This document shows, piece by piece, positions 1-6,489 of a stretch of DNA of 14,617 nt (positions are counted from its first letter, which is position 1; each line of letters opens with the position of its first letter). The notes under the pieces were generated by a model. It made no database searches and was not told the origin of the DNA. It worked only from the letters and a program-made list of their open reading frames with translations. The translations under genes and the position numbers were made by a program. The DNA is from Propionibacteriaceae bacterium (GTDB lineage Bacteria > Actinomycetota > Actinomycetes > Propionibacteriales > Propionibacteriaceae), in NCBI GenBank assembly GCA_030538175.1, contig JAUNUL010000030.1, forward strand, positions 1 through 14,617, given 5' to 3'.

Positions 1-12
1 GGGGCGCCGCCC

Positions 13-444
13 TCACACCTCCAGGTCAGGGCGCCGCAGGTCCGCCGGCCCGAAGGCCTGCGGCAGCACCTCGCTCATCGGCAAGACGCCGGTGGGGGTC
101 AGCACCTGCAGGTCCGTGCCGCCGTGTTCGAACAGGAGCTGTCGGCAACGTCCGCAGGGCATGATCACCTCGCCGTCGCCGTTGACGCAGACGAAGGCAA
201 TCAGTCGGCCGCCGCCGCTGGCGTACAGCTCGGACACCAAGCCGCACTCCGCACACAACCCGACCCCATAGCTGGCGTTCTCGACGTTGCAACCGACCAC
301 GAACCGGCCGTCGTCCACCAGCGCGGCCGCGCCGACCCGATAGTTGCTATAGGGGGCGTACGCCTTCCCCGCGATCTCGGTCGCCAACGCACGCAACTGC
401 GCCCAATCCGGGGTGGGCACGAACTCCGCGAAATCGAACTTCAC
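13..444 (-). CDS. cdd: Cytidine deaminase
   Basis: A 143-aa protein of the small, homotetrameric zinc cytidine deaminase family, which hydrolyses cytidine and deoxycytidine to uridine and deoxyuridine in pyrimidine salvage. The zinc site is visible as C64-A65-E66 (E66 the proton-shuttling glutamate) and P96-C97-G-R-C100. Having Cys rather than His at the first ligand is usual for this short type. PYSNYRVGAA (31-40) and the NVENASYG stretch (53-60) are the substrate-binding hallmarks. The GTG start at 444 was chosen because a strong GGGGGAG Shine-Dalgarno lies 5 nt upstream and the family normally begins here; the frame stays open to 558 but that part overlaps the permease gene. It is the last visible gene of the nucleoside-uptake operon, 31 bp after the permease stop, which argues that the transporter imports nucleosides. 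Function very sure. Confidence 0.96.
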   Translation of the reverse strand: MKFDFAEFVPTPDWAQLRALATEIAGKAYAPYSNYRVGAAALVDDGRFVVGCNVENASYGVGLCAECGLVSELYASGGGRLIAFVCVNGDGEVIMPCGRCRQLLFEHGGTDLQVLTPTGVLPMSEVLPQAFGPADLRRPDLEV

Positions 445-449
445 TGCTT

Positions 450-456
450 CTCCCCC
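450..456 (-). promoter_or_regulatory. Ribosome binding site fixing the cdd start
   Basis: GGGGGAG on the minus strand, 5 nt before the GTG at 444. It decides for the 143-aa start over longer in-frame starts inside the permease gene. Confidence 0.7.
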
Positions 457-475
457 GGCTTGATTTCTGAACAGC

Positions 476-1759
476 TCACTTGGTGTACGGCACGCCGTCC
501 GCGGCCGGGGCGCGCACGCGCCCGACGAGCCCAGCGACGGCGATGATGGTGGCGACATAGGGAAGCATGAGCAGGAACTGGCTCGGCACCGGCGTCTGCA
601 GTGTCTGCAGCTGCGATGCCATCTGGGTCACGAACCCGAAGAACAGCGCCATCACGGTGGCCCAGATCGGGTGCCAGCGACCCATGATGAGGGCGGCGAG
701 GGCGATGAAGCCGTTGCCGACGGTGAGGTCCTTCGAGAAGGACCCGGTCGACCCGATCGTGAAGAAGGCCCCACCCAGGCCGGCGAACAGGCCGCCCACC
801 AGCACAGCAGACCAGCGGACCGCCCGGACGCGGATGCCGACCGTATCGGCGGCCTCGGGGTGCTCGCCGACCGCGCGCACGCGCAGTCCCCACTTGGTCC
901 GGAACAGCAGGAACCACACGAGGATCACCGACACCACGGCCAGATAGGCCAGGATCGTCTGCTTGAACAGGATCGGCCCGAAGAACGGGATATCCGACAG
1001 CCACGGGATCGGCAGCTGGGACATGATCGGCGACGCGTTGAACTGTCGCGCATTCGGTTGGACCAACTGATCGAACAGGAACCCTGTCAGGCCGGCGGCG
1101 AACAGGTTGATGACGACGCCGAGGACGACTTGGTCAACCAAGTACTTGATCGCGAACAGCGCCAGCATCGCGCCCATCAGCACGCCCGCGATAATCGCTG
1201 CGACCAACGCCGCCGGGATCGACTTGGTGACCGATCCGACCACCGCGGCGGCGAACGCCGCCGTCAGCAACTGGCCTTCGATGGCGACATTGACAATGCC
1301 CGAGCGCTCACACAGCACCCCACACAGGGCACCCAGGATGAGCGGTGTCGCCAGTGACAGCGTGCCGTTGAACTGGTTGGAGACCGGGAATGGCAGGGCT
1401 CGCCCTGCCGCCGCCCATGTCAGGAAGCCCAGCACGACCGCGACGCCCGCGACCGTGGCAGCGACGGCCGGAAGCCGGCCGGACAGGCGCCCGGAGAACA
1501 GCCCGATGCCGGCGCCGAGACAGGCCAGCGCACAGATCAGCACGACCGGGAGGCCGGGCAGGCCGACGGTCGGGAGCTGGACCTCGTCGAACGCATTGGA
1601 CAGGGCGAACCTGGCGGTGCCCGAGGTCGAGAACGTGAGGAACAACAGCAGCGCGCCGACAACGATGATCAGCACCGACGTCGACAACCGCTGGCTGCGG
1701 GCCGCGCGGGATTCCACCTTCTCCGGGACGTGTGGCTCCGGTGTCTGCGGAACGGTCAC
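476..1759 (-). CDS. nupQ: Nucleoside ABC transporter permease, NupQ/YufQ type
   Basis: A 427-aa multi-spanning inner-membrane permease of the BPD_transp_2 family (the branch related to B. subtilis NupQ and the L. lactis nucleoside permeases). After a 28-residue charged N-terminal tail there are many hydrophobic segments. Family marks visible are GIVNVAIEGQLLTAA (EGQ region), the loop segment IKYLVDQVVLGVVINLFAAG, RAVGEHPEAADTVGIRV (cytoplasmic loop that contacts the ATPase) and a GFIALAALIMGRWHP stretch near the end. The start is GTG at 1759; it overlaps the stop of the preceding permease by 4 bp (GTGA), with AGGAG about 10 nt upstream, so the two are translationally coupled. It should form the channel as a heterodimer with the upstream permease. 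The substrate (nucleosides) is inferred from the adjacent cdd and from the binding-protein family. Confidence 0.92.
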   Translation of the reverse strand: MTVPQTPEPHVPEKVESRAARSQRLSTSVLIIVVGALLLFLTFSTSGTARFALSNAFDEVQLPTVGLPGLPVVLICALACLGAGIGLFSGRLSGRLPAVAATVAGVAVVLGFLTWAAAGRALPFPVSNQFNGTLSLATPLILGALCGVLCERSGIVNVAIEGQLLTAAFAAAVVGSVTKSIPAALVAAIIAGVLMGAMLALFAIKYLVDQVVLGVVINLFAAGLTGFLFDQLVQPNARQFNASPIMSQLPIPWLSDIPFFGPILFKQTILAYLAVVSVILVWFLLFRTKWGLRVRAVGEHPEAADTVGIRVRAVRWSAVLVGGLFAGLGGAFFTIGSTGSFSKDLTVGNGFIALAALIMGRWHPIWATVMALFFGFVTQMASQLQTLQTPVPSQFLLMLPYVATIIAVAGLVGRVRAPAADGVPYTK

Positions 1760-2922
1760 GAGAGTGCTCCTGTCTGGGCGCTACCGGTGAGCGACCGCAC
1801 GCGGCGGCCCTTGAGGATCGGGACGAGCGTGCGCACGAGGCCGGGCGCTGCCACGAAGAGGACGATGAGCGCCTGCAGCACGGTAGTGAGGGTGAGCGGC
1901 GTGCCCGCCATGGACTGCATCGCAAGGCCACCGGCGTGCAGACCACCGAACAACAATCCGGCGAGGACTGTCCCCAAGGGGCGTGACCGACCGAGCAGGG
2001 CCACGGTGATGGCATCGAAACCGACGGTGCCGACCAAGCCGGCCGACAGCGGGACCGGCGTACCCAACACCCCGGGGCCGAGCGCGAACTGCACCCCGGC
2101 GAGGCCGGCCAAGGCACCGGCGACGGTCATGGTGATGATCGTGGTGCGCCCCACGCTCATGCCGGCAGTTGCCGCTGCATTCGGGTTGGCGCCGACCGCA
2201 CGGATCGCGAAACCGATCGTCGAGCGATCCAGCAGCCACCAGACGAAGACTGCGGCGATCAGCGCGATCAGAAAGCCCAGATGCAGGCGGCTGCCCTCGA
2301 TCCGGGGCAGGGTCGCATTCCAGTCGACGATCGGCGAAATCGGGTCCGCACGGCCGGGCCGCTGGAACGCGGTCGTCGTGAGCAGCCAGGCGAGCAGGCC
2401 GACGGCGATGTAGTTCATCATGATCGTCACGATGACCTCGTGTGCGCCGGCGCGTGCCTTGAGCCAACCGACGATCCCACCCCAGAGCGCACCGCCGAGG
2501 ATGCCCATCGTGATGGCGACGATGAGGTGCAGCACGGGCGGCAGGTGCCAGGTGAATCCGACGTACGCCGCCAGGATCGCCCCCACGATCGCCTGACCTT
2601 GCGCACCGATGTTGAACAGGCCGGCGCGGAAGGCGAGGCCCACGCCTAGGCCGGCGCAGATCAGCGGGGCGGCCTGGGCCGTGGTCTCGGTGATGGGCCC
2701 CCACCCGCCGACTGATCCGACGAGCAGCGCGGCGTACGCCCCGGACACCTTCTCCCACGAGGCGCTCAGCGCGTCACCTGGCTGGGCGAAGAAGTACGCC
2801 CACTTCGCCGCCACGTCGGCATCGGACACGATCATCAGGATCGCGCCGACGATGAAGGCGAGGACGAAGGCCACGAACGTGGTCGCGATCTCGGCCCACG
2901 GGATGGTGAATCGACGCGTCAT
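1756..2922 (-). CDS. nupP: Nucleoside ABC transporter permease, NupP/YufP type
   Basis: A 388-aa BPD_transp_2 permease. A first membrane span lies at about residues 12-32, followed by an external loop rich in aromatic residues and then a series of further spans. The hallmark FRAGLFNIGAQGQAIVGA (around 98-115), GAHEVIVTIMMNYIAVG and RAVGANPNAAATAGMSVGR (coupling loop to the ATPase) are all present. The C-terminus is a short basic tail. The ATG at 2922 overlaps the ATPase stop by 4 bp (ATGA) and has GGGGAG about 9 nt upstream. It lies second in the membrane part of the operon and pairs with the downstream NupQ-type permease. Length and order match nucleoside transporters of the Bmp class; the exact nucleoside preference cannot be read from the sequence. 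Confidence 0.93.
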   Translation of the reverse strand: MTRRFTIPWAEIATTFVAFVLAFIVGAILMIVSDADVAAKWAYFFAQPGDALSASWEKVSGAYAALLVGSVGGWGPITETTAQAAPLICAGLGVGLAFRAGLFNIGAQGQAIVGAILAAYVGFTWHLPPVLHLIVAITMGILGGALWGGIVGWLKARAGAHEVIVTIMMNYIAVGLLAWLLTTTAFQRPGRADPISPIVDWNATLPRIEGSRLHLGFLIALIAAVFVWWLLDRSTIGFAIRAVGANPNAAATAGMSVGRTTIITMTVAGALAGLAGVQFALGPGVLGTPVPLSAGLVGTVGFDAITVALLGRSRPLGTVLAGLLFGGLHAGGLAMQSMAGTPLTLTTVLQALIVLFVAAPGLVRTLVPILKGRRVRSLTGSAQTGALS

Positions 2923-4484
2923 CGAAGGTCTCCCCGGTTCGGCATGGCGGTTTGAGCGAAGGCTTCATCGGCGGGTACGCCGGCCATCATCAGGCCGAGC
3001 GCCTCCCGGGACGTGTCCGCGGGGACCACGCCGACGATGCGTCCGCGGTACATCACCGCAATGCGATCGGCGAGGGCCGCGACCTCGTCCAGCTCGGTGG
3101 AGACGATCACCACGGCTGTGCCGCGGTCACGTTCGGCGACGATCCGCTCGTGCAGGAACTCGATGGCGCCGACATCGACGCCGCGGGTCGGCTGGGAGGC
3201 GATGAGCAGCGCCAGCGGCCGGGACAGCTCCCGGGCCAGGACGACCTTCTGCTGATTGCCACCCGACAGGGACCCGACCGGGGTGGCGATCGACTGCGTC
3301 CGAATGTCGAACTCCTCGACCTTCTGCTCCGCGTGCTGGCGGATGCGCGCGAGGTCAAGGGAGAGGCCCTTGGCGTACGGCTTGTCGTCGAACGTGTTGA
3401 GCACGAGGTTCTCGGCCACCGAGAAGGTGCCGACGAAGCCGTCGTGTTTGCGGTCCTCGGGGACGAAACCGACACCGGCGTCGAGGGTCTGCTTCGGGGT
3501 GAACCGGGTGATGTCCGTGCCGTCGAGCGTGATCCTGCCCGCGCTGACGGGGGTGATGCCCAGCAGCGCCTCGGCCAGTTCGGTCTGACCGTTGCCCTGG
3601 ACGCCGGCGACACAGAGGATCTCACCGCCGGCGACCTCGACGCTGAGGTCATCCACCACGACAGAGCCGGCGGGGCTGAGCACGCGGAGCCCATCCACGA
3701 CCAGGCGCGCTTCGCCCGGCTGGGCGGGCTCCTTGTCGACGGTGAGCTGGACAGCGCGGCCGACCATCATCTCGGCGAGCTCAGCCTCGGTTGCGCCCGG
3801 TTTCGCTTCGCCCACGACAGCGCCGCGACGGATGACGGTGATGCGGTCGGCGATCGCGCGCACTTCCCGCAGCTTGTGGGTGATGAAGACGATCGCCCGG
3901 CCCTCGTCGCGCAGGGACTGCATGACGGCCATCAGCTCGTCGATCTCCTGGGGGGTGAGGACGGCGGTCGGTTCGTCGAAGACGAGGTATGTCGCGTCGT
4001 TGGCGAGCGCCTTGATGATCTCGACCCGCTGTTGTACGCCGACCGGCAGGTCCTCGACCACCGCATCCGGATCCACATCGAAGCGGTAGCGCTGCGCCAG
4101 GTTCCGCACCAGCGACCGCGCCGCGTGGCGATCGAGGATGCCCAGGGGACCCTGCTCGCGCCCGAGGGCGATGTTCTCCGCCACTGTGAAGACATCCACC
4201 AGCATGAAGTGCTGATGGACCATGCCGATGCCTGCGGCCATGGCCTGTTTGGGGTTCCCGACCTTCAACGGGGTGTCCCCGATGAGAATCTCGCCCTCGT
4301 CAGGCTGCAGCAGCCCATAGAGAACGTTCATCAGCGTGGACTTGCCGGCACCGTTCTCCCCCAGCAGACAGTGGATTTCCCCGGGTCGGATGGTGAGGTC
4401 GATCGCATTGTTGGCGACCAGGGAGCCGAAACGTTTGGTGATTCCGACGAGCCGCAGGTCGGCCGCCGCTTCTTGGACTGGCAT
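2919..4484 (-). CDS. nupO: Nucleoside ABC transporter double ATPase, NupO/YufO type
   Basis: A 521-aa tandem ABC ATPase, the energy-coupling subunit at the cytoplasmic face. Domain 1 (about 8-240) has an intact Walker A GENGAGKST (42-50), the Q-loop MVHQHFMLVD, Walker B YLVFDEP (E171) and switch His203, but a degenerate signature LPVGVQQ (146-152). Domain 2 (about 258-500) has an intact signature LSGGNQQ (406-412), but Walker A is GVQGNGQTE without the lysine, the catalytic Glu is Gln (ASQPTRGVD, Q431) and the switch residue is Thr463. One composite site is thus consensus and one is degenerate, as is usual in this subfamily. Two in-frame ATGs occur; the one at 4484 is preferred because GAGG sits 6 nt upstream, while it directly abuts the ATG at 4490. 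The gene is followed by the two permeases with a 4-bp overlap. Confidence 0.94.
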   Translation of the reverse strand: MPVQEAAADLRLVGITKRFGSLVANNAIDLTIRPGEIHCLLGENGAGKSTLMNVLYGLLQPDEGEILIGDTPLKVGNPKQAMAAGIGMVHQHFMLVDVFTVAENIALGREQGPLGILDRHAARSLVRNLAQRYRFDVDPDAVVEDLPVGVQQRVEIIKALANDATYLVFDEPTAVLTPQEIDELMAVMQSLRDEGRAIVFITHKLREVRAIADRITVIRRGAVVGEAKPGATEAELAEMMVGRAVQLTVDKEPAQPGEARLVVDGLRVLSPAGSVVVDDLSVEVAGGEILCVAGVQGNGQTELAEALLGITPVSAGRITLDGTDITRFTPKQTLDAGVGFVPEDRKHDGFVGTFSVAENLVLNTFDDKPYAKGLSLDLARIRQHAEQKVEEFDIRTQSIATPVGSLSGGNQQKVVLARELSRPLALLIASQPTRGVDVGAIEFLHERIVAERDRGTAVVIVSTELDEVAALADRIAVMYRGRIVGVVPADTSREALGLMMAGVPADEAFAQTAMPNRGDLR

Positions 4485-4490
4485 GCGCAT

Positions 4491-4494
4491 CCTC
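4491..4494 (-). promoter_or_regulatory. Ribosome binding site deciding the ATPase start
   Basis: GAGG on the minus strand immediately precedes ATG-CGC-ATG. Zero spacing to the first ATG (4490) and 6 nt to the second (4484) favours initiation at the second. Confidence 0.55.
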
Positions 4495-4510
4495 GAGGCA
4501 GATGGGGATC

Positions 4511-4550
4511 GGCCCGGCGCGGAAGAGTTCCCCTTCTCCCACGCCGGGCC
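4511..4550 (-). promoter_or_regulatory. Intercistronic hairpin between lipoprotein and ATPase genes
   Basis: A perfect 9-bp inverted repeat, GGCCCGGCG (4511-4519) and CGCCGGGCC (4542-4550), with a 22-nt loop, begins 15 nt after the lipoprotein stop. No T-run follows on the minus strand, so it is not a textbook terminator. In binding-protein transporter operons such hairpins usually protect the upstream mRNA from 3'-5' decay or lower downstream expression; that role is inferred here. Confidence 0.6.
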
Positions 4551-4565
4551 GCAGTGGTCGATCGA

Positions 4566-5687
4566 TCAGTTCTTCGGCTGGCTGGCCGACTCGATCTTGA
4601 TCGCACCGGACTCGACGTCCGCACTGATCTTGTCGAGCTCGGCCTTGGTCTCGGCCGAGATCTTGCCGTCGAACTCGTGGAACGGCGACAGGCCGGTGCC
4701 CTCGTTGGCCAACGTGCCGACATAGGGATCGTTGGTGAACGTGCCGTCCTTCGCCGCCTTGATGGCATCGAGCACCGCGACGTCCATGCCCTTATAGACC
4801 GAGGTCATGATGTTGGCGCAGTATTCCGAGGCCGACTCGCAACCGTCGGTGTCGACCCAGATCGCGTTGACATTGCCACCGCTGGCCTTGGCCGCCTGGA
4901 GCGCTCCCTCACCAGCCGGGCCGGCGACCGGGAACAGGATGTCCGCACCCTGGGAGGTCAGGTTCTGCGCGGTCTGCAGACCACCGGCGACGTTCTCGAA
5001 CGGGTTCGGCTGCGGCACGAACTGGCCATCCTGGCGTCCGGCATCCCAGCCGAGGACCTGGACATCGGTGTTCTTCTGCTGGTTGTGATAGGTCACGCCC
5101 TGAGCGAAGCCGTCCATGAAGATGGTCACAGTCGGGATCTTCATGCCGCCGAATGTGCCGACCTTGCCGGTCTTGGTCTGGGAGGCAGCGAGATAACCGG
5201 CCATGAAGGACGACTCGGCGGTGTTGAACACCAGCGGCTTGAGGTTCTTGACCTCGGCCGCACCCTCGGGGTTGTCATCGACGATGGCGAAGTGGATGTT
5301 CGGGTTCGCCTTCGCCGCAGCCATGGTGTCATCGGACAGCAGGAAGCCGACGGTGATGATGATGTTGCACTTGGCATCAACCATCGACTGGATGTTCTTG
5401 GCGAAGTCCGCGGTGTTGGAGGACTCGACCTGGCCGGTCTCGATGCCGAGCTGGCTCTTGGCATCGGTCAGGCCCTTATGGGACGTCTGGTTGAACGACT
5501 TGTCATCGAAGCCGCCGGCATCGGAGACCATGCAGGCCTTGAAGGCACCATCGCCACCGGCACCGCCGGAGCCAGGGGCCGCCGTGGTGCTGCCACCCTG
5601 CTGCGGCGGGGCCGCACAGCTCGACAGGGCGAGGACCGAGGCGCCCACGAGCGCGGGCAGGACCAAGAGTTTCTTGCGTAGGTTCAC
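4566..5687 (-). CDS. nupN: Bmp/PnrA family nucleoside-binding lipoprotein
   Basis: A 373-aa substrate-binding lipoprotein of the Bmp (basic membrane protein/PnrA) family. It has a basic n-region (RKK), a hydrophobic stretch and a lipobox L21-S-S-C24, where Cys24 would be lipidated and anchor the protein to the outer face of the membrane. A flexible G/S/T/P-rich linker (25-47) follows. The Bmp fold starts with CMVSDAGGFDDKSFNQ (52-67). Further family marks are NIIITVGFLLSDDTM, NPNIHFAIVDD, AGYLAASQTKTGKVGTFGG and WVDTDGCESASEYC followed by TSVYKGMDVAV. Family members bind purine or other nucleosides, which suits the downstream cdd. The start is GTG at 5687 with AGGAGG (5697-5702) 9 nt upstream. 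First gene of the operon, separated from the ATPase gene by an 81-bp gap holding a hairpin. It was called nupN by position and family; the exact ligand is unknown. Confidence 0.94.
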   Translation of the reverse strand: MNLRKKLLVLPALVGASVLALSSCAAPPQQGGSTTAAPGSGGAGGDGAFKACMVSDAGGFDDKSFNQTSHKGLTDAKSQLGIETGQVESSNTADFAKNIQSMVDAKCNIIITVGFLLSDDTMAAAKANPNIHFAIVDDNPEGAAEVKNLKPLVFNTAESSFMAGYLAASQTKTGKVGTFGGMKIPTVTIFMDGFAQGVTYHNQQKNTDVQVLGWDAGRQDGQFVPQPNPFENVAGGLQTAQNLTSQGADILFPVAGPAGEGALQAAKASGGNVNAIWVDTDGCESASEYCANIMTSVYKGMDVAVLDAIKAAKDGTFTNDPYVGTLANEGTGLSPFHEFDGKISAETKAELDKISADVESGAIKIESASQPKN

Positions 5688-5735
5688 GTCTTCGTGCCTC
5701 CTGTGCGGGCCGACAGTTTCAGCCGAACCCCAGAG

Positions 5736-5764
5736 AATTTAGTCCTCCGGCGCGGGGGCGTCAC
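5736..5764 (-). promoter_or_regulatory. Candidate promoter of the nucleoside operon
   Basis: On the minus strand GTGACG (5759-5764; 4 of 6 to TTGACA) and TAAATT (5736-5741; 4 of 6 to TATAAT) are spaced by exactly 17 bp. Transcription would start near 5729, leaving a leader of about 42 nt with the AGGAGG site. Match by eye only. Confidence 0.5.
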
Positions 5765-5790
5765 CCTCCCGATGACCACAGGGGCCGCTT

Positions 5791-5808
5791 GGTTACTGAA
5801 AAGTAATC
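5791..5808. promoter_or_regulatory. Dyad upstream of the nucleoside operon promoter
   Basis: Inverted repeat GGTTACT-GAAA-AGTAATC: five perfect A/T-rich pairs plus a G:T and a G:C pair around a 4-bp centre, standing out in GC-rich DNA. It ends about 27 bp upstream of the candidate -35 box, which would suit an activator or an upstream operator. No regulator gene is nearby. Confidence 0.35.
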
Positions 5809-5841
5809 CGCAAAGGCTCCCGCACGCTGGCGGCAGACGAA

Positions 5842-5872
5842 AGCGCCCGCCACTGCAACAGTGACGGGCGCT
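5842..5872 (-). terminator. Rho-independent-type terminator of hup
   Basis: A 14-bp stem with a 3-nt loop (UUG in RNA) starts 20 nt after the HU stop. Arms are AGCGCCCG (5842-5849) and CGGGCGCT (5865-5872) plus an inner CACTG/CAGTG helix. One pair is G-U only in the minus-strand transcript, which supports that orientation. The trailing UUU/UUCGUCU is a weak U-tract, as is common in high-GC actinomycetes. Confidence 0.75.
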
Positions 5873-5892
5873 GACGAACAATCGTCGGAGGA

Positions 5893-6171
5893 TTATTTGC
5901 CGGCGACGGTGTTCTTGAACTGGGCCGCGGCCTTGAAGCCGGGGACGGACGTCGCGGCGATCTGAATCTCCTCACCGGTCTGTGGGTTCCGACCGGTGCG
6001 AGCTGCACGCTCGCGACGCTCGAAGGTCCCGAGCCCGGGGATGGCGATCCGCTCACCACCGGCAACCGTGTCGGTAATGGCCGAGACGAGGGCCCCGAGG
6101 GCCTTGTCCGCATCGGCCTGGCTGATGCCGGCCGCGCCAGCCATCGCTTCCAAGAGTTCCTTCTTGGTCAT
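5893..6171 (-). CDS. hup: Nucleoid DNA-binding protein HU
   Basis: A 92-aa HU protein, a dimeric, sequence-independent DNA-bending protein that compacts the nucleoid. The N-terminal helices MTKKELLEAMAGAAGISQAD lead into the body motif GLGTFERRERAAR (46-58), and the DNA-binding arm GRNPQTGEEI (60-69) carries the intercalating proline at position 63. The C-terminus FKAAAQFKNTVAGK is the normal end of the plain bacterial HU. The Lys/Ala-rich tail seen in mycobacterial HupB is absent. The ATG at 6171 has AAGGA about 7 nt upstream. The gene stands alone, with its own terminator (5842-5872), so it is not part of the nucleoside operon. A 457-bp gene-free stretch lies upstream. Identification is certain; regulation is not, see the candidate promoters upstream. 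Confidence 0.97.
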   Translation of the reverse strand: MTKKELLEAMAGAAGISQADADKALGALVSAITDTVAGGERIAIPGLGTFERRERAARTGRNPQTGEEIQIAATSVPGFKAAAQFKNTVAGK

Positions 6172-6206
6172 GGTTTTCCTTTGCTCAAGCCACTTCTGTA
6201 TGCGTC

Positions 6207-6237
6207 ACAGTAGGAGAACTGCCCGACCTGTACGCAA
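6207..6237 (-). promoter_or_regulatory. Weak candidate hup-proximal promoter
   Basis: TTGCGT (6232-6237) and TACTGT (6207-6212, a TAnnnT -10) on the minus strand with a 19-bp spacer, longer than ideal. The leader to the HU start would be about 30 nt. Confidence 0.3.
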
Positions 6238-6306
6238 GACACGCCGAAAAATGCCCGCTTCCTGGACAGGAATACTCCGAATTCGCCGGATCTCCTTAAC
6301 CTGAAC

Positions 6307-6340
6307 GGAAGGCGGCCCCGGGGGACTCGGGCCGCCTTCC
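6307..6340. terminator. Strong GC hairpin, terminator-like
   Basis: Perfect 12-bp inverted repeat GGAAGGCGGCCC (6307-6318) and GGGCCGCCTTCC (6329-6340) with a 10-nt loop; neither strand has a U-run after it. On the minus strand the loop carries five consecutive C. No protein gene ends here, so it most likely terminates or attenuates the minus-strand RNA starting near 6453. Confidence 0.5.
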
Positions 6341-6453
6341 TCCAGGTTTGCACTGACCGGCGGGAGTGATGTCACCACCGACCAGCGCCCTCTGCTCAGC
6401 GGTTGTAGGCCGCTGCCGAAGGTCTATGAGCGGGCGCCACGCGCCCTGGCTGC
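6307..6453 (-). ncRNA. Candidate structured small RNA or long hup leader
   Basis: The minus strand downstream of a TATAAT box can fold into four successive stem-loops within about 147 nt. H1 is GGGCGC-GUG-GCGCCC (6432-6446). H2 is CAGCGG with a 7-nt loop and CCGCUG (6397-6415). H3 (6355-6383) has nine consecutive pairs, three of them G-U, which would be C-A mismatches in a plus-strand RNA. H4 is the 12-bp hairpin 6307-6340. The strand asymmetry of H3 and the promoter at its head both favour a minus-strand transcript. It does not show the hallmark motifs of tmRNA, RNase P RNA, SRP RNA or a T-box. It could be a free small RNA ended by H4, or the first half of a roughly 280-nt 5' leader of hup. 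No homologue is known to me. Confidence 0.4.
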
Positions 6454-6458
6454 CCTCA

Positions 6459-6489
6459 ATTATACGGGCAGAAGTGCCAATTCGGCACT
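6459..6489 (-). promoter_or_regulatory. Consensus -10 box with a perfect dyad over the -35 position
   Basis: TATAAT (6459-6464, minus strand) is a perfect -10 hexamer and very unusual in this GC-rich DNA. The -35 position at 17-bp spacing reads TGCCGA, far from consensus, and lies inside the perfect dyad AGTGCC-AATTC-GGCACT (6473-6489). That layout suits a promoter controlled by a dimeric regulator. Start of transcription expected near 6453. Confidence 0.5.

Noticed and set aside
445..558. Longer N-terminus for cytidine deaminase
   Set aside because: The extra 38 codons lie in the permease gene, have no family counterpart and ignore the strong ribosome binding site before the GTG at 444.
2952..5681. 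A 909-codon open frame on the plus strand
   Set aside because: It is exactly antisense to the ATPase and lipoprotein genes, whose products are unmistakable. Its His/Asp/Arg/Gly-rich product resembles no family; GC-rich third positions keep antisense frames open in such genomes.
5688..5760. Purine riboswitch ahead of the nucleoside operon
   Set aside because: The leader after the candidate promoter is only about 42 nt and has no paired P1 helix or conserved junction sequence.
6307..6340. Terminator for a plus-strand gene
   Set aside because: No plus-strand gene lies upstream (hup is on the minus strand) and no U-run follows, so the minus-strand reading is preferred.
6307..6453. tmRNA, RNase P RNA, SRP RNA, T-box or 6C RNA
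   Set aside because: The conserved cores I know for these (for example the SRP GGAAG tetraloop region, the T-box GG(U/G)NNNACC bulge, or two C-rich loops for 6C) were not found.
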